Made by a program: the position numbers and the translations under genes. Source: Tillus elongatus (taxonomy: Eukaryota > Arthropoda > Insecta > Coleoptera > Cleridae). From it: a DNA stretch of 64,000 nucleotides. Shown here one piece after another: positions 48,887 to 59,353 of this stretch. Where the stretch lies: contig OZ023267.1 in assembly GCA_964006375.1 (NCBI GenBank), forward strand, positions 85,607,406-85,671,405. The letters run 5' to 3'. The notes beneath the pieces are model-generated. The model was not told the DNA's origin. It saw only the letters and a program-made list of their open reading frames with translations, and made no database searches. Every line of letters begins with the position of its first letter. Within the stretch, counting starts at the first letter, position 1.

Positions 48887-50544
48887 AACCACAATTAGAA
48901 GACCTAACAGACAATCCAGGCATACTGCCACGCAAACTGGGACAAGCCTTTTCAGAAAACGATAAATGGAGAATGATTCATATACATGACCCAAGACAAC
49001 TATACGACGACTTTAACAGACTAAAAACTTACTTTGACAACATAATAAGCGTAATGAATGCAGAATACAAGTTAGAATACAAAAATTTTATTTTAACAAT
49101 CAATTTCACCATCAGCAATATTGATGACACATTTTATCGAATATTTCCAAGAACGATTAGGAACAAAAGAGGTATAATAAACGGACTAGGATCGATATTC
49201 AAATCAATAACTGGGAACTTAGATGCAGATGACGGCGACAGAATATATAAAGCTCTTGAAATTTTGAGGAAAGATCAAAATCAAGTACATCAACTTTTTA
49301 GTTCACAGACATCCCTAATGATAGATGCTATAACAGAGTTCAATAAAACAATAGACAACCTGAACCATAACCAAGAAGCCATAGTAGCGAGATAAATAAA
49401 CGATTTGGAATATATAATAGATAGTCTAAAAAGCGACCAACTAACAAATTTTCATAGAGTAAAACATTTGGAATTACTCACTCAAATCAGTTATTTGTTA
49501 AATAATGTACTAAACATGATATTAAAAACAGAAAATGCAATTACTTTTTCAAAATTGAACACGTATCATACGTCAATACTGAAACCGAAATTTATATCAA
49601 AAGAATTAGAAAATATTGAAAACCATATCTCAAAATCAAGATTAATAACAAAATCCGACATTTCACTTTACGAAAAAATATTTAACATAAAAACCGTTCA
49701 AATGGATTTTAAAATTATATTCCAAATAGATATACCCTTAGTAGACAAATCAGATTATATTTATTATCAATTGTATGCATTACCAGTCCCTAAAAATCCA
49801 TATACCTTCAGAATGATTGTCCCTAGAACCAAGTACCTAATCCTTAGAAGCAAACACTACGCTTACAGAAACGAAAAGTGTAGGAATCTAAAAGACCAGA
49901 TATACTTTTGTGAAAATGACAACCCGACAGCACTTAACGAAAACAACCCATGCGAAATTAAACTGATCAACTTCCAGAAACCGATAAACAATTGCAAGCA
50001 AGAACTTGTCAAAATAACAAAAACAACAGTCTCTAAATATGGCAATACCCAATACATAATAGTGGCACCCGAAGAAACGAAAATCAAACTTAGCTGCGAA
50101 GAAAATGAAGAAACCAAAATAATCAGCGGAACAAAACTGGCGACTTTGAAACCCAAATGCCAACTTATCATCAATAACGAAAGATTTAGTTCAGTACAAA
50201 TGGCATCGGAAACACAACAATCGTTCAATCTCCCAAACATCGAATTGGTAACAAATAAAGCACCCATATTCCCAGACAAATTACCAGAACTAAAATTAGA
50301 AAATGTCCAACTGCACGACTTGAACAATATCAAATCCCAGTTACAATCCATCAATGGCAAAATTCCAGGAACCATCGATTTGCCCATATACCACCCTAGT
50401 GTATGGACAATTATACTATACCTTGTGATAATAATAACAATAATCACAATAACTGCAAGATACTTCTGGCAGAAATCAAAAACGAAAACTGCTAACTCCA
50501 AACCAATTACTGGATTCCCGATGACTATTCGGAACGAACCATAG
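48864..50544 (+). pseudogene. env: Errantivirus Env (F-protein-like), one internal stop
   Basis: Open in one frame from the splice acceptor (48863/48864) to 50544 except for a TAA at 49393-49395. A furin-like cleavage site (RNKRG) is followed by a fusion-peptide-like INGLGSIFKSITGNLDADD block, the hallmark shared with baculovirus F proteins. Cysteines in 49880-50110 fit the disulphide-bonded ectodomain. A transmembrane helix near the end (WTIILYLVIIITIITITARY) and a short basic tail finish it. The signal peptide is mostly supplied by the leader exon at 43846-43874. The nonsense codon disables this copy. Confidence 0.88.
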
Positions 50545-50555
50545 GCTTCGTTCTC

Positions 50556-50568
50556 TAAAGGATGGAGG
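50556..50568 (+). promoter_or_regulatory. Polypurine tract
   Basis: AAAGGATGGAGG immediately precedes the 3' LTR, the place where plus-strand DNA synthesis is primed. Confidence 0.75.
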
Positions 50569-50974
50569 AGATAACAATAGCCAACTCATACAATGTATAT
50601 AAGAAGTACAGATCCCGATTCAACACCCAAGGTCGCTGACGAATGGGTTAATTAAAAGCAGCGCAATTAGAAGAATAGACTATTCATAAATGGGTAAACA
50701 ACTAGACCTTCAATTCAGCAACCAGCCACCTGCTAGGATCACCTTCAAGACTGCAACTTAGGTGGAAACCGCCTCTCGGTCCACGCCCCACCAGAGACTA
50801 TATATGGAAGTTACCAGACCACGGACGGACATTCCTACATTGTTATTGCTTGAGTCTCTTTTAACTTGTCATAATTTATATTTATCATTTTTTATTATTA
50901 TTCATAAGTATTTTATGTAACTATAATCAATAAATTCTTTTAAAAAGTCAAGTGTGTTAACAAGAAAGTTAACT
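50569..50974 (+). repeat. 3' LTR of errantivirus
   Basis: 406 bp, no difference from the 5' LTR seen by eye. Followed by the CGCA duplication. Confidence 0.93.
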
Positions 50975-51289
50975 CGCATATGTTGACTTGCAGTAATATC
51001 AAGTATAGGCAGGAAGCTTGATTCAGCTTGATATACATCAGGTGATATTTTATTGTAATAAAACTTATGCATATGGAAAGTTTCTTTAATTGTATTGTTT
51101 TATAATATAAACATACTACACCATAGTTCTGTTTCCTACACATACTATAAAAATTATAATAATATAAAACTCATATTATAAATACAGCCATACAACTGTT
51201 TCCTACAAATGATAAATTAAAATTTGTTACAAACTACCATATTTTTAATTACATGTTGATATTTTGAAATAAATTCGCACGATGTACAA

Positions 51290-51661
51290 AGGTCTTCTCG
51301 ATATTTTTGTTTTGCAATGGAAAGCATACAAGGGGAGAATCGGAATACTCTTATATCTAGATAATTCTGCTCTAATATTGGCTACAAACATATCTAAATT
51401 AAAAAAAAAGCTCATACTTCAATTATATTAATGATTATCTAATTACGCTACTGATGTCTTCTAATATTCTAAGAGCCTGTAGTGGTATATTAAATTGTTC
51501 AATGTTTTCCAATTATATAGTTTAAAATTGAATAATGCTGCTTTTCTTTGTATTTTCACCAGATATTTAGTTAGATTATATGAATCGTTGTTATCCATAT
51601 TGTATACTATTCTGGGTAGTACATTTAAAAATTCTTCAAATGTCCACAAATCGAAAAACAA
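51290..51661 (-). pseudogene. WTFEEFLNVLP-family gene, broken (right arm)
   Basis: The minus strand encodes LWTFEEFLNVLPRIVYNM and LTKYLVKIQRKAALFNFKLY, then a stop, then in another frame LDMFVANIRAELSRYKSIP. The DMFVANI segment matches DMFMADI in the copy at 12.3 kb and is deleted from the left-arm copy. Confidence 0.75.
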
Positions 51662-52134
51662 CGGTTATTACAGTACTGGTATAACACGATTGAAAATTAC
51701 TGTAACCAACCTGTTTTTAAAACAAAACATGTATTTCCACACGATGGAGCTGATGGATAAAATAGCAAAAGACACATCTATATTTCTCGAATATCGCAAT
51801 GTGATATATAGGAGCTGTCAGCATTCAGAGATATTATTAAAGACGTGTGGTCTGTTAAAACTGCAACAAACTTAGAAAGACCTAGATATGTTGTTGTTTG
51901 TTGTTGTTGTAATTTGGTTTGGCCTCGGACCGTTAGGTCCATTAGCCACAGACTTTTTTTAAATTTATGTCTAGTGGTGTTTATGAGATCTATAAACAAT
52001 AAATTTGCATCAAGCTATATCGCCAGCCAATTTTATTATCTTACACTATTTTTATACCTAATTAACTAATTTGTAATAATAAATTTACTTTGTATACTTT
52101 TTTTTTTTTTATATAATAATAAATTCAGTTTCTA

Positions 52135-52185
<51 letters not shown>

Positions 52186-52391
52186 CTAAGTATTGTGAAG
52201 GATGACTGGGATACTGTGCGTCCAGAGACCCGCCAGGACGGCTTTGAACAAACTGTACTGGGCCTTGGTTTCATGCAGGTAGGTAAATTCACAAAGGAGT
52301 GGATTACAAAGGAGCCATACTTATTCTAACAAACAATAGTTATTAAAAACATTTTTACATTATACAATGTCTCTAATGAAAACAAAAGTAA

Positions 52392-55300
52392 CTACAGTTG
52401 TAGTCTAATTTCTTTGAAAAATCTATACAATTTCATTATTATACATTTTGACTTTCGCATCAATAGCTGATTTAAAGAAAATGGCATACAGATATTTTTA
52501 TCATTCATTTGTATGATAGAAGTTATTAAATTCAGTCGTGAGTTTTGATGCCGTGGGCACATAAATATAATGTGATTTAAATCAGCCACTGTTACATTGT
52601 CACAAGCACAAGCTGGAGATCTTATTATACCGATTTTATTTAAATGAGCCGGAAACCGGCCATGGTTGGATTTCAGTCTTGTTATCAATGTCGTCAATTC
52701 TTTGTTATTCCCGGAATACATGTGAAAATCTTGTTCAGTAGGTAAGTTAGGGTGGAGTATTTTGTATGGGTTATTAGTGTTTAAACAGAAATCTTTCCAT
52801 TCTTCGTTCCATTTTTTATGTTGTTCTTGTTTGATTAATGGATATATATCTTTATATGACACCGTTTCCTTGTATGTGTCGTAGTCATCGATACTTTGTT
52901 TGGCCAGCAGATCAGCAAGTTCATTACCCCGAATTCCGGAGTGGCCCTTTATCCAAAGAAAAGCTACACTGCCTTGTTTTTTTGTGATTTTACTACATGA
53001 GTCTATGATGTTAATAATGTTCTCATTATTTCCGTAGTAAGATCCTGCTTTACTTCTCATGGCTATTAACGAGGATTGTGAATCAGTGAGTATGATGGCT
53101 TTTAGTTTATCATTGCTGAGCATCCATTGTAGTGCCTCTTGTATGGCTATTAGTTCTGCGGTGTAAATTGAAGCCAGATGTGGGAGTTTGATTTTCTTAC
53201 TTATATTCAGTTGTGATACGTAATAAGCACACCCTGTACCATTTTCCATTTTTGATCCATCCGTATAAATGTGGAGGTGTTCTGGATACTTTTCTAATTC
53301 ATGTTTTGCATCAGCTAGCATTAAATCCGGGATTTCTTCATACTTGGGTATGATGATTGTATGGTCATTGTGATAAATACTGTAGTCTTTTTTGTGCATT
53401 GGTAGTTTTTCGGATACTTGGATAAATGTTTCATATATCATAGTTTCCCTATAAGGGTCGACCAGTGGCGTGCTTCTTTTATTTTGCCAATACTTGTTGG
53501 TCGTCTGTTGTGTGTGTAGATACTGCATTTTTGTCAATAATTCTGGAAATCTGACTCGAATTTTTAACATATATTTAGCGGCCAATGTACCGATTCTGAT
53601 ATGTACAGGTGGCTCTCTACACTCTGCTGTAACAATATTAATAGGCGTTGACCTCATAGCCCCTATGCTAATTCTTAGTGCTTTGTTTTGTATTGTTTGC
53701 AATTTCTTCAAGTTTGTTTTAGAACACGACCCATATAGACTGCTTCCGTAATCCAAAATGGATCTGATGTAAGATCTGTAAAAAATTAAAGCTACCTCTC
53801 TGTCTGCACCCCAAAGTGTATGTGTAGTCATTCTCAAGATATTCATTCCTCTCTCGCACCTTGTTTTGAGGTATTCGATGTGTTGCGTCCACAGGAGCTT
53901 TCTATCTAATATTACGCCCAAATATTTGAACGTGTTGGCAGTTTTAATTTTGTAAATATTACTAGGCATAATATCTGGTAAATGTGTTCGATGTCTGTCT
54001 AATATAACCACTTTGGATTTTTCTTCATTTAGCTCAAATCCCCTGGCCTCTGTCCAGGATTTTAAATTAAGGAGGATTTTACTATATTCGTTTACACACT
54101 CTTGATAAGATTGTTTTTCGACATATATGCAAACGTCGTCTGCGTACTGGATGCATTCTACCCCTTGATACATGTCTGTGTGTAATGATCTGGTGTATAG
54201 GTTAAAGAGTGTGGGTGAGAGAATTGCTCCCTGTGGGAGGCCACTGTATACACACCTTGGGCCGTGGAATTTGTTATTTTCGTCCCTTATGTAAATTAGA
54301 CGTCTACTATATAGAGATACAATGTTTCTTGCGGTAACTGAGCTAAGCCCTATATCTTCTAAATCTTTTATCAACAAAGATAAATTAATTGCGTCAAATG
54401 CACTTCTCAGATCAACAAATATGCACATCATATATCGGTTTCGAGTTAACGTACACTGTATATCTGTTACTAAATGTACCAGCGCATCTAGCGTTCCTTG
54501 TCCTTTTCGAAACCCATATTGATTTTTGCAGAATATGTTGTTAGTTTCGCAATAATGCTCCAGACGACCAAGAATCATTTTTTCGTATACCTTTGCTGTG
54601 CAGGGCATCAGAGATAGTGGTCTGTAGCCAGATGGATGATTGTGTTGTTTTCCAACTTTATGTATTAAACAAATAATTATTACTTTCATCTGCTCAGGAT
54701 ATTGTCCACTTGACCATAATTCGTTAATAACTCGCAACAGTATACCCATTGCTTTTTCAGAGATGTTTTCTAGCATCCTATTTGTTATTCTATCTACGCC
54801 TGGCGATGAGTTGCGTAATGACTTTATAACGGAAACCAACTCATTTAATGCAAATGGGTGTTCCAAAGGAAAACTTTTACTTTTATCGCATTCCCCATTG
54901 TTATACAAAGGTAATTCTACTGTATCTGGTGCCATGAGAGATAAGCTTTCACTTATTAAATCATCTGTCATAATTGATTTTCCACCATTTGATGATTTGT
55001 TATTCATTTTCCGAACAAACTTCCACACATCTGTTAAAGGCGTTTGTTTGTTGAGCCTACTAACATAACTTCTCCATGCTTCCCTTTGCTTCTTCTTGAG
55101 AAGTCTTCTCACTTTAGCATCCGTTTCTTGATATTTTAGGTAATTATCCATATTTGATTGATGTTTATAGTTTTGTAATCGTTGTTTGCGTTCTCTTTGC
55201 ATCTTCTCACACTCGTTGTCCCACCATGCTGGTCTAGGTTGCCAATTTTTTACTAATTTAGTTTTTTCGAGGACACGGTCAGCTGCCAGAGTGATACTGT

Positions 55301-56165
55301 CTATTACGTGATTATACAAGCCTGCAGCTGTTGTTTCTGTTTCGTTATGTGCATCAATTATATTGTCAATCTCCAACTGAAATGCGCCCCAGTCTGCGCT
55401 CGACTCCCTCCACCTTCTATATGGAATTTTATCTATTATTTCAAAATTAATGTTATATCCAATAATTATTGGCAAATGGTCCGAGCCGAGCGATTCCTGC
55501 AGCACATTCCATGACAATTTACTTGTTATCGATTGTGAAGCGAAAGTTAGATCAACTGCTGACGGAGACTCTGTAGGTCTTGCGATCCTAGTGGGGGTTC
55601 CATCGTTTAAAATATTTAAGTTAAAATCTTCAGTGATATCTATTAAAATGTTACCAGAGGTGTCACAATTTGTACTGCCCCAAGACGCATGATGACTATT
55701 AAAATCTCCGCCAACAATAAGATCCATTTTACACACTATATCTAGGAATTGTTGCCATTGTCTATACGTTACGTTAATGTTTGGAGGGCGATACAAACTC
55801 AATACATTTAATTTAAGATTTAAGATTTGTACACCACATATGTCAATTCGATCTGGTAAGCACTGTGGAAAGTTTAAAATAGAATAAGATAGATTGCTTT
55901 TTATTAATATGCCAACTCCTCCACCCTTTCCAGATGCTCTATCTTTCCTTACAAAATTATAATTTGGAAATTTTAATTGGTCATTGGAGTCTAACCAAGT
56001 TTCGCTAAGCAAAACAATATCAATTTGTTTCCCATTCAATAACCGGGATAAGTTATGTCGATTTTGTTTAATAGAACGACAATTCCATTGCAAAATAGTA
56101 AGTCCCTCAACTCTATTAGTATTGACTGCCATTTTCACTACTTGCGTCCATTTGCTCAAGCTCAT
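52392..56165 (-). CDS. LINE ORF2: endonuclease, reverse transcriptase, RNase H
   Basis: An intact 1,257-residue frame. The apurinic-like endonuclease is at about 20-230 (LTILQWNCRSIKQNRHNL, LLSETWL, GGDFNSHHASWGS, GSDHLPIII). The reverse transcriptase (about 480-800) has SGYRPLSLMPCTAKVYEKMI, FVDLRSAFDAIN, GLPQGAILSPTLFN and QYADDVCIYV. The RNase H domain (about 985-1110) has HIYTDGSKMENGTG, AELIAIQEAL, LTDSQSSLIAM and WIKGHSGIRGNELADLLAK. A C-terminal CxC...H....CP knuckle lies near 1210. Every catalytic motif is intact. Translation may start at 56165 or at the second Met (56132). Confidence 0.93.
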   Translation of the reverse strand: MSLSKWTQVVKMAVNTNRVEGLTILQWNCRSIKQNRHNLSRLLNGKQIDIVLLSETWLDSNDQLKFPNYNFVRKDRASGKGGGVGILIKSNLSYSILNFPQCLPDRIDICGVQILNLKLNVLSLYRPPNINVTYRQWQQFLDIVCKMDLIVGGDFNSHHASWGSTNCDTSGNILIDITEDFNLNILNDGTPTRIARPTESPSAVDLTFASQSITSKLSWNVLQESLGSDHLPIIIGYNINFEIIDKIPYRRWRESSADWGAFQLEIDNIIDAHNETETTAAGLYNHVIDSITLAADRVLEKTKLVKNWQPRPAWWDNECEKMQRERKQRLQNYKHQSNMDNYLKYQETDAKVRRLLKKKQREAWRSYVSRLNKQTPLTDVWKFVRKMNNKSSNGGKSIMTDDLISESLSLMAPDTVELPLYNNGECDKSKSFPLEHPFALNELVSVIKSLRNSSPGVDRITNRMLENISEKAMGILLRVINELWSSGQYPEQMKVIIICLIHKVGKQHNHPSGYRPLSLMPCTAKVYEKMILGRLEHYCETNNIFCKNQYGFRKGQGTLDALVHLVTDIQCTLTRNRYMMCIFVDLRSAFDAINLSLLIKDLEDIGLSSVTARNIVSLYSRRLIYIRDENNKFHGPRCVYSGLPQGAILSPTLFNLYTRSLHTDMYQGVECIQYADDVCIYVEKQSYQECVNEYSKILLNLKSWTEARGFELNEEKSKVVILDRHRTHLPDIMPSNIYKIKTANTFKYLGVILDRKLLWTQHIEYLKTRCERGMNILRMTTHTLWGADREVALIFYRSYIRSILDYGSSLYGSCSKTNLKKLQTIQNKALRISIGAMRSTPINIVTAECREPPVHIRIGTLAAKYMLKIRVRFPELLTKMQYLHTQQTTNKYWQNKRSTPLVDPYRETMIYETFIQVSEKLPMHKKDYSIYHNDHTIIIPKYEEIPDLMLADAKHELEKYPEHLHIYTDGSKMENGTGCAYYVSQLNISKKIKLPHLASIYTAELIAIQEALQWMLSNDKLKAIILTDSQSSLIAMRSKAGSYYGNNENIINIIDSCSKITKKQGSVAFLWIKGHSGIRGNELADLLAKQSIDDYDTYKETVSYKDIYPLIKQEQHKKWNEEWKDFCLNTNNPYKILHPNLPTEQDFHMYSGNNKELTTLITRLKSNHGRFPAHLNKIGIIRSPACACDNVTVADLNHIIFMCPRHQNSRLNLITSIIQMNDKNICMPFSLNQLLMRKSKCIIMKLYRFFKEIRLQL

Positions 56166-57509
56166 TTTCTACAGTATTATTAATGATATTATCTAAAGTC
56201 CTTCTTATATTATCGCAATCTATATTTAAATCATCTGGATCAATTTTTGTTAAGACATTACCTAATATTTTAGTGAAATAGTTTGTTACTTTGTCTAATA
56301 TATTTTCTTTGAATTTAATCATATCCTCTCTATGTGGGTTGGGAATCACTGGACTAAAGGAAGGATTTTTTTTATATGACTGAGATTCTATTGGGGAGGT
56401 TGCTGCTCGCTTTAATGTTTGATTTCCAGTAGATGTATGTGAAATAGTTATAGGCCTCGACCGAAGGTTTGTATTAATATTTTTCCTAGAGATGTTGTTA
56501 CTAAAAAAACCACTACTTTTACTAACTTTATCTGGGTTACTAAGAGATGGAAAATTATCCTCATTATTTAATAGGCTATACCTATTGTTAGTCACTACTG
56601 CATAGGATGGATTCTTTTCGATTTTTTCAGCTTCTTTGAAACTAAGATTTTTTTCCGACATTATTTGTTTTATTTTACGTTGCCTTTGATATACTGGACA
56701 TGCTTTAGATATTGTATTGTGCGTATTACATTTACAATAAATACAAAAAATAGAGTCGCTTCCACATTCAGTATCGTTATGTTTTTCACCGCATTTTCTG
56801 CAGTTACTATCTTTATTTCTGCATTGTGTCCTAGTATGCCCGTAACGAAGGCAGTTAAAACACTGTACAACAGGAAATATATATGTGTCTACCTCAAAAA
56901 CAACACTGTTAATTTTAACAAGTTTTGGTAATTGAGTGCCTTCAAATGTAACTATTATTATTTGTCGATCTTGTAATTTACTAGAACCATTTTCGTCTGT
57001 AATCCTTCGTTTCATTCTTTCCACCTTCACTACCCTATGAGAACTCTGTATATTTTGCAATAGATATTCTTCAGAAAAAACGTGTCTACCTGTCTGATTA
57101 TACCCTTTCTTTGCGTACAAAAAGTAGGTATATATGCTACTAATTTATTATCATTTAATTTCTTATTATTTACTAGCTTGTTTGCAGATTCTCTACAATT
57201 AAGAACTACTTTTACTTTATTTATACCTACCGTCTTAATGTCTGTCACATGTTCATTAAACAAATTATCAACTCTTAGATGATGACCTACACGGATCGGA
57301 TGCAATTTTCCCAGGTTTTTGTCGATACTTTCGACACAAACGAAATATGGAGGCAAATCCTTACTTGAGTATTTATTATTAAAGTCAAAGACCTTACCTG
57401 TATGAAAATCAGTACCGTCAGCTGTTTGTTTATTTTCATTTATTTGTATATCAGTTCTGATAAGAGCTGCTTGATCAGGTGGCCTCCCACCACCCGAGTC
57501 GACCGACAT
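56116..57509 (-). pseudogene. LINE ORF1 (Gag-like, CCHC knuckles), one frameshift
   Basis: Two overlapping frames (57509-57030 and 57120-56116) join at a short T/A homopolymer near 57120, so a single base has been lost or gained (or the ribosome slips there). The N-terminal part holds an RRM-like region (YFVCVESIDKNLGKLHP, VLNCRESANKLV). The second part has three zinc knuckles: CFNCLRYGHTRTQC, CRKCGEKHNDTEC and CIYCKCNTHNTISKAC. An S/N/P-rich tail follows. This is the RNA-binding partner of ORF2. Confidence 0.85.
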
Positions 57510-58439
57510 TCTTTAAAAACTTAAACGTTATTTTCTAGCTATTATTGTGTGTTGCTAACTGCAATTTTCAATTATAATAATGTAGAGGCTTTTGTTATTG
57601 TTTGTTGTACCAAAATTTAAAAATTTTTACCACTGTTTACCCTCAATAACACTATTTTAATTATCACTGTAACGCGGCGAACCATACACGATCGCAGCAC
57701 AGCACAAAACTCACCTAGATATGTGGTTATAGCATTTCAAACAGATCGGAAAGACAACGTAAGCAGGAATGGTGACCTCTTTGATAACATGGACATGGTT
57801 GATCCACGAGTGTTCCTAAATTCAGAATGCTACCCTTATGAATATATGAATATGGATTTCGAGAAATCTAAATATGCTGAAGCCTATATCAGATGTAGAC
57901 AGATTTTCAAAATAGTTTTTGTTATAAAAACATGTCAGAGCCTCTTTTAAATTATAATGAGTTAAAGATCGAGCTCTATTTCTAATCGACTGCCAGTATC
58001 CGAATGAATCAATCAAGTCTTCAACAGTGGACATCAAAGTGGAGCTTATGAGCAAAGGCAATTTTCCTAATAGAACCAGAGCTTACTGTTTAGTTATTAA
58101 TGATTGTGTATTTAAATATAAACCTCTAACTGGTATCGTAAGAGCCATTATGCACTAATTTAACATATATAGGTCTTACGAACCAATTCAATAATTTAAT
58201 TGTTTTATTTTTAATTAAATTTTCTTTAACATGTAAGCAAGAGCTATTATGTAATAATTTAATATGTATAACCATACAAATAATTTATTAGGATTAATAA
58301 ACCTATTAATCCTAATAAATTATTTGTATTTAAATCAATGGTTTTATTTCTAACCTTTAACCAGATTGCTAACAGGGTTATTTGTAGGACATGTTAAAAA
58401 TAACAGAAGTTGAAAACGATGTGGTTGTTCAAATGAGGC

Positions 58440-59270
58440 TATCTCATACACTTGCCTTCTGAACCAAAGAACAATAAAAAAATGTTGGTTTGCACATATG
58501 CCATATTTGAATTCTACTCGTTGATACAAGTAAAATGATACCAAACATCATATCTCTACACCAATTAATAAGAAAGTTGGTTAGCGCATGCGCCAACCAT
58601 CATACTTAAATTCTACTCATCGAGACGATTACCATGATTTCAAACACAATACTCTACGTCACTTAATAAGAACGTTCGTTTGCGATTTGCAAAACCGCAA
58701 CGTCAGCAAATGATTGTGGTCTCGGTCTTTGTCCTCTCTTTAACACATGTGTCTAAAATACATTATGTTACATGTTATTTACATGTTTTTTTTAATGGGA
58801 TATACGAACAAATTTGATAAAACAAACAACCTTTTTTATATCAGAGTAGAGTTTGCTAGAAATTTCTATTCCTAGCGTATTCAGACTTGCACAACCGCAA
58901 CGTCAGCTATTTGTTGACTTGATTTATATTATAAATCAAGTCGAGAAACATGATACCAAACACCGAACATCTAAGCCGAAAACAGAGAAAGCTGGTTTTC
59001 GCAGCCCCATGCCGCCGCTTCCAGCGGTGGCCGATGTTATTTTTGAATTCTACTCTTCGAGACGATTACAATGATACCAAACATCTTACCTCTACATCAC
59101 TTAATAAGAACGTTCGTTTGCGCCGCCCCCCACCGCGGTTCCGGCGCCGGTAGATACTATTTTTGAATTCTACTCTTCGAGACGATTACCGAACACTATA
59201 CCTCTACACCACTTAATACAAAAAATTTGTTTGCGCATGCGCAAACCCCCATCTTTAGATGCGTCATTTT
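58440..59270. repeat. Subterminal repeat array with NRF-1-like palindromes (right)
   Basis: Inverted counterpart of 32300-33100. Units carry ATGATACCAAACATCATACC, CTCTACACCACTTAATAAGA and TTGCGCATGCGCAAAC. Exact GCGCATGCGC palindromes are at 58584-58593 and 59233-59242. Confidence 0.8.
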
Positions 59271-59353
59271 CATAAAAATAAAAATGACAGGTCTTCTTAT
59301 TTAGACAGGTTAGATCAAATCTCGATTGAGATTCTAACAATCCGATTATGACT

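Larger units (their letters stand above)
43344..50974 (+). mobile_element. Errantivirus (gypsy-type endogenous retrovirus), 7,631 bp
   Basis: Two 406 bp direct LTRs bound leader, gag, pol and env. The ends are AGATAAC...GTTAACT. The target duplication is CGCA (43340-43343 and 50975-50978), matching the 4 bp YRYR preference of errantiviruses, and the uninterrupted target is visible in the other arm of the inverted repeat. By eye the LTRs show no difference, so the insertion is recent. The Pol C-terminus carries a frameshift and env a stop, so this copy is defective. It is an endogenous copy of an insect virus group (Metaviridae). Confidence 0.95.
51892..57712 (-). mobile_element. Near-complete I-group LINE with 12 bp target duplication
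   Basis: The element reads right to left. ACCTAGATATGT flanks it at 51880-51891 and 57713-57724, and the uninterrupted target is visible in the left arm, so both ends are exact. It has a 203 bp 5' leader, ORF1 (57509-56116) and ORF2 (56165-52392) overlapping by 50 bp, and a 500 bp 3' region with an internal 47 bp poly(A) (T tract at 52139-52185), a second A run, and a terminal (CAA)n tail. RNase H in ORF2 and CCHC knuckles in ORF1 point to the I/Nimb/LOA/R1 group. Confidence 0.92.
51735..58158 (+). pseudogene. Polinton major capsid C-terminal fragment (right arm), split by a LINE
   Basis: Coding resembles the left-arm fragment. Residues such as ELMDKIAKDTSIFLEYRN and VKTATNLERPRYV lie at 51740-51891. 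After the LINE, VIAFQTDRKDNVSRNGDLFD, LNSECYPYEYMNMDFEKSKY and a further frame ending at TAA 58158 (YCLVINDCVFKYKPLTGIVR) complete it. Besides the LINE it has frameshifts near 57890 and 57975. Confidence 0.8.
41391..59353. repeat. Right arm of giant inverted repeat, with two nested insertions
   Basis: This is the reverse complement of 32205-36425 when 43344-50974 (plus one CGCA) and 51892-57712 (plus one 12 bp duplication) are removed. It holds a nested smaller palindrome near its inner end, the WTFEEF remnant on the minus strand, the capsid fragment on the plus strand and the subterminal repeat array. Confidence 0.85.

Noticed and set aside
49863..50501. 212-residue minus-strand frame opposite env
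   Set aside because: It is antisense to a coding region with recognisable transmembrane and cysteine features; the apparent hydrophobic runs mirror the env transmembrane segment.
32205..59353. A 6 bp target-site duplication for the giant palindrome
   Set aside because: Hexamers next to the AGTCA tips (GCTCCC on the left, AGGGGC on the right) do not match, and the inverted similarity may continue slightly further outward, so the ends are not fixed.
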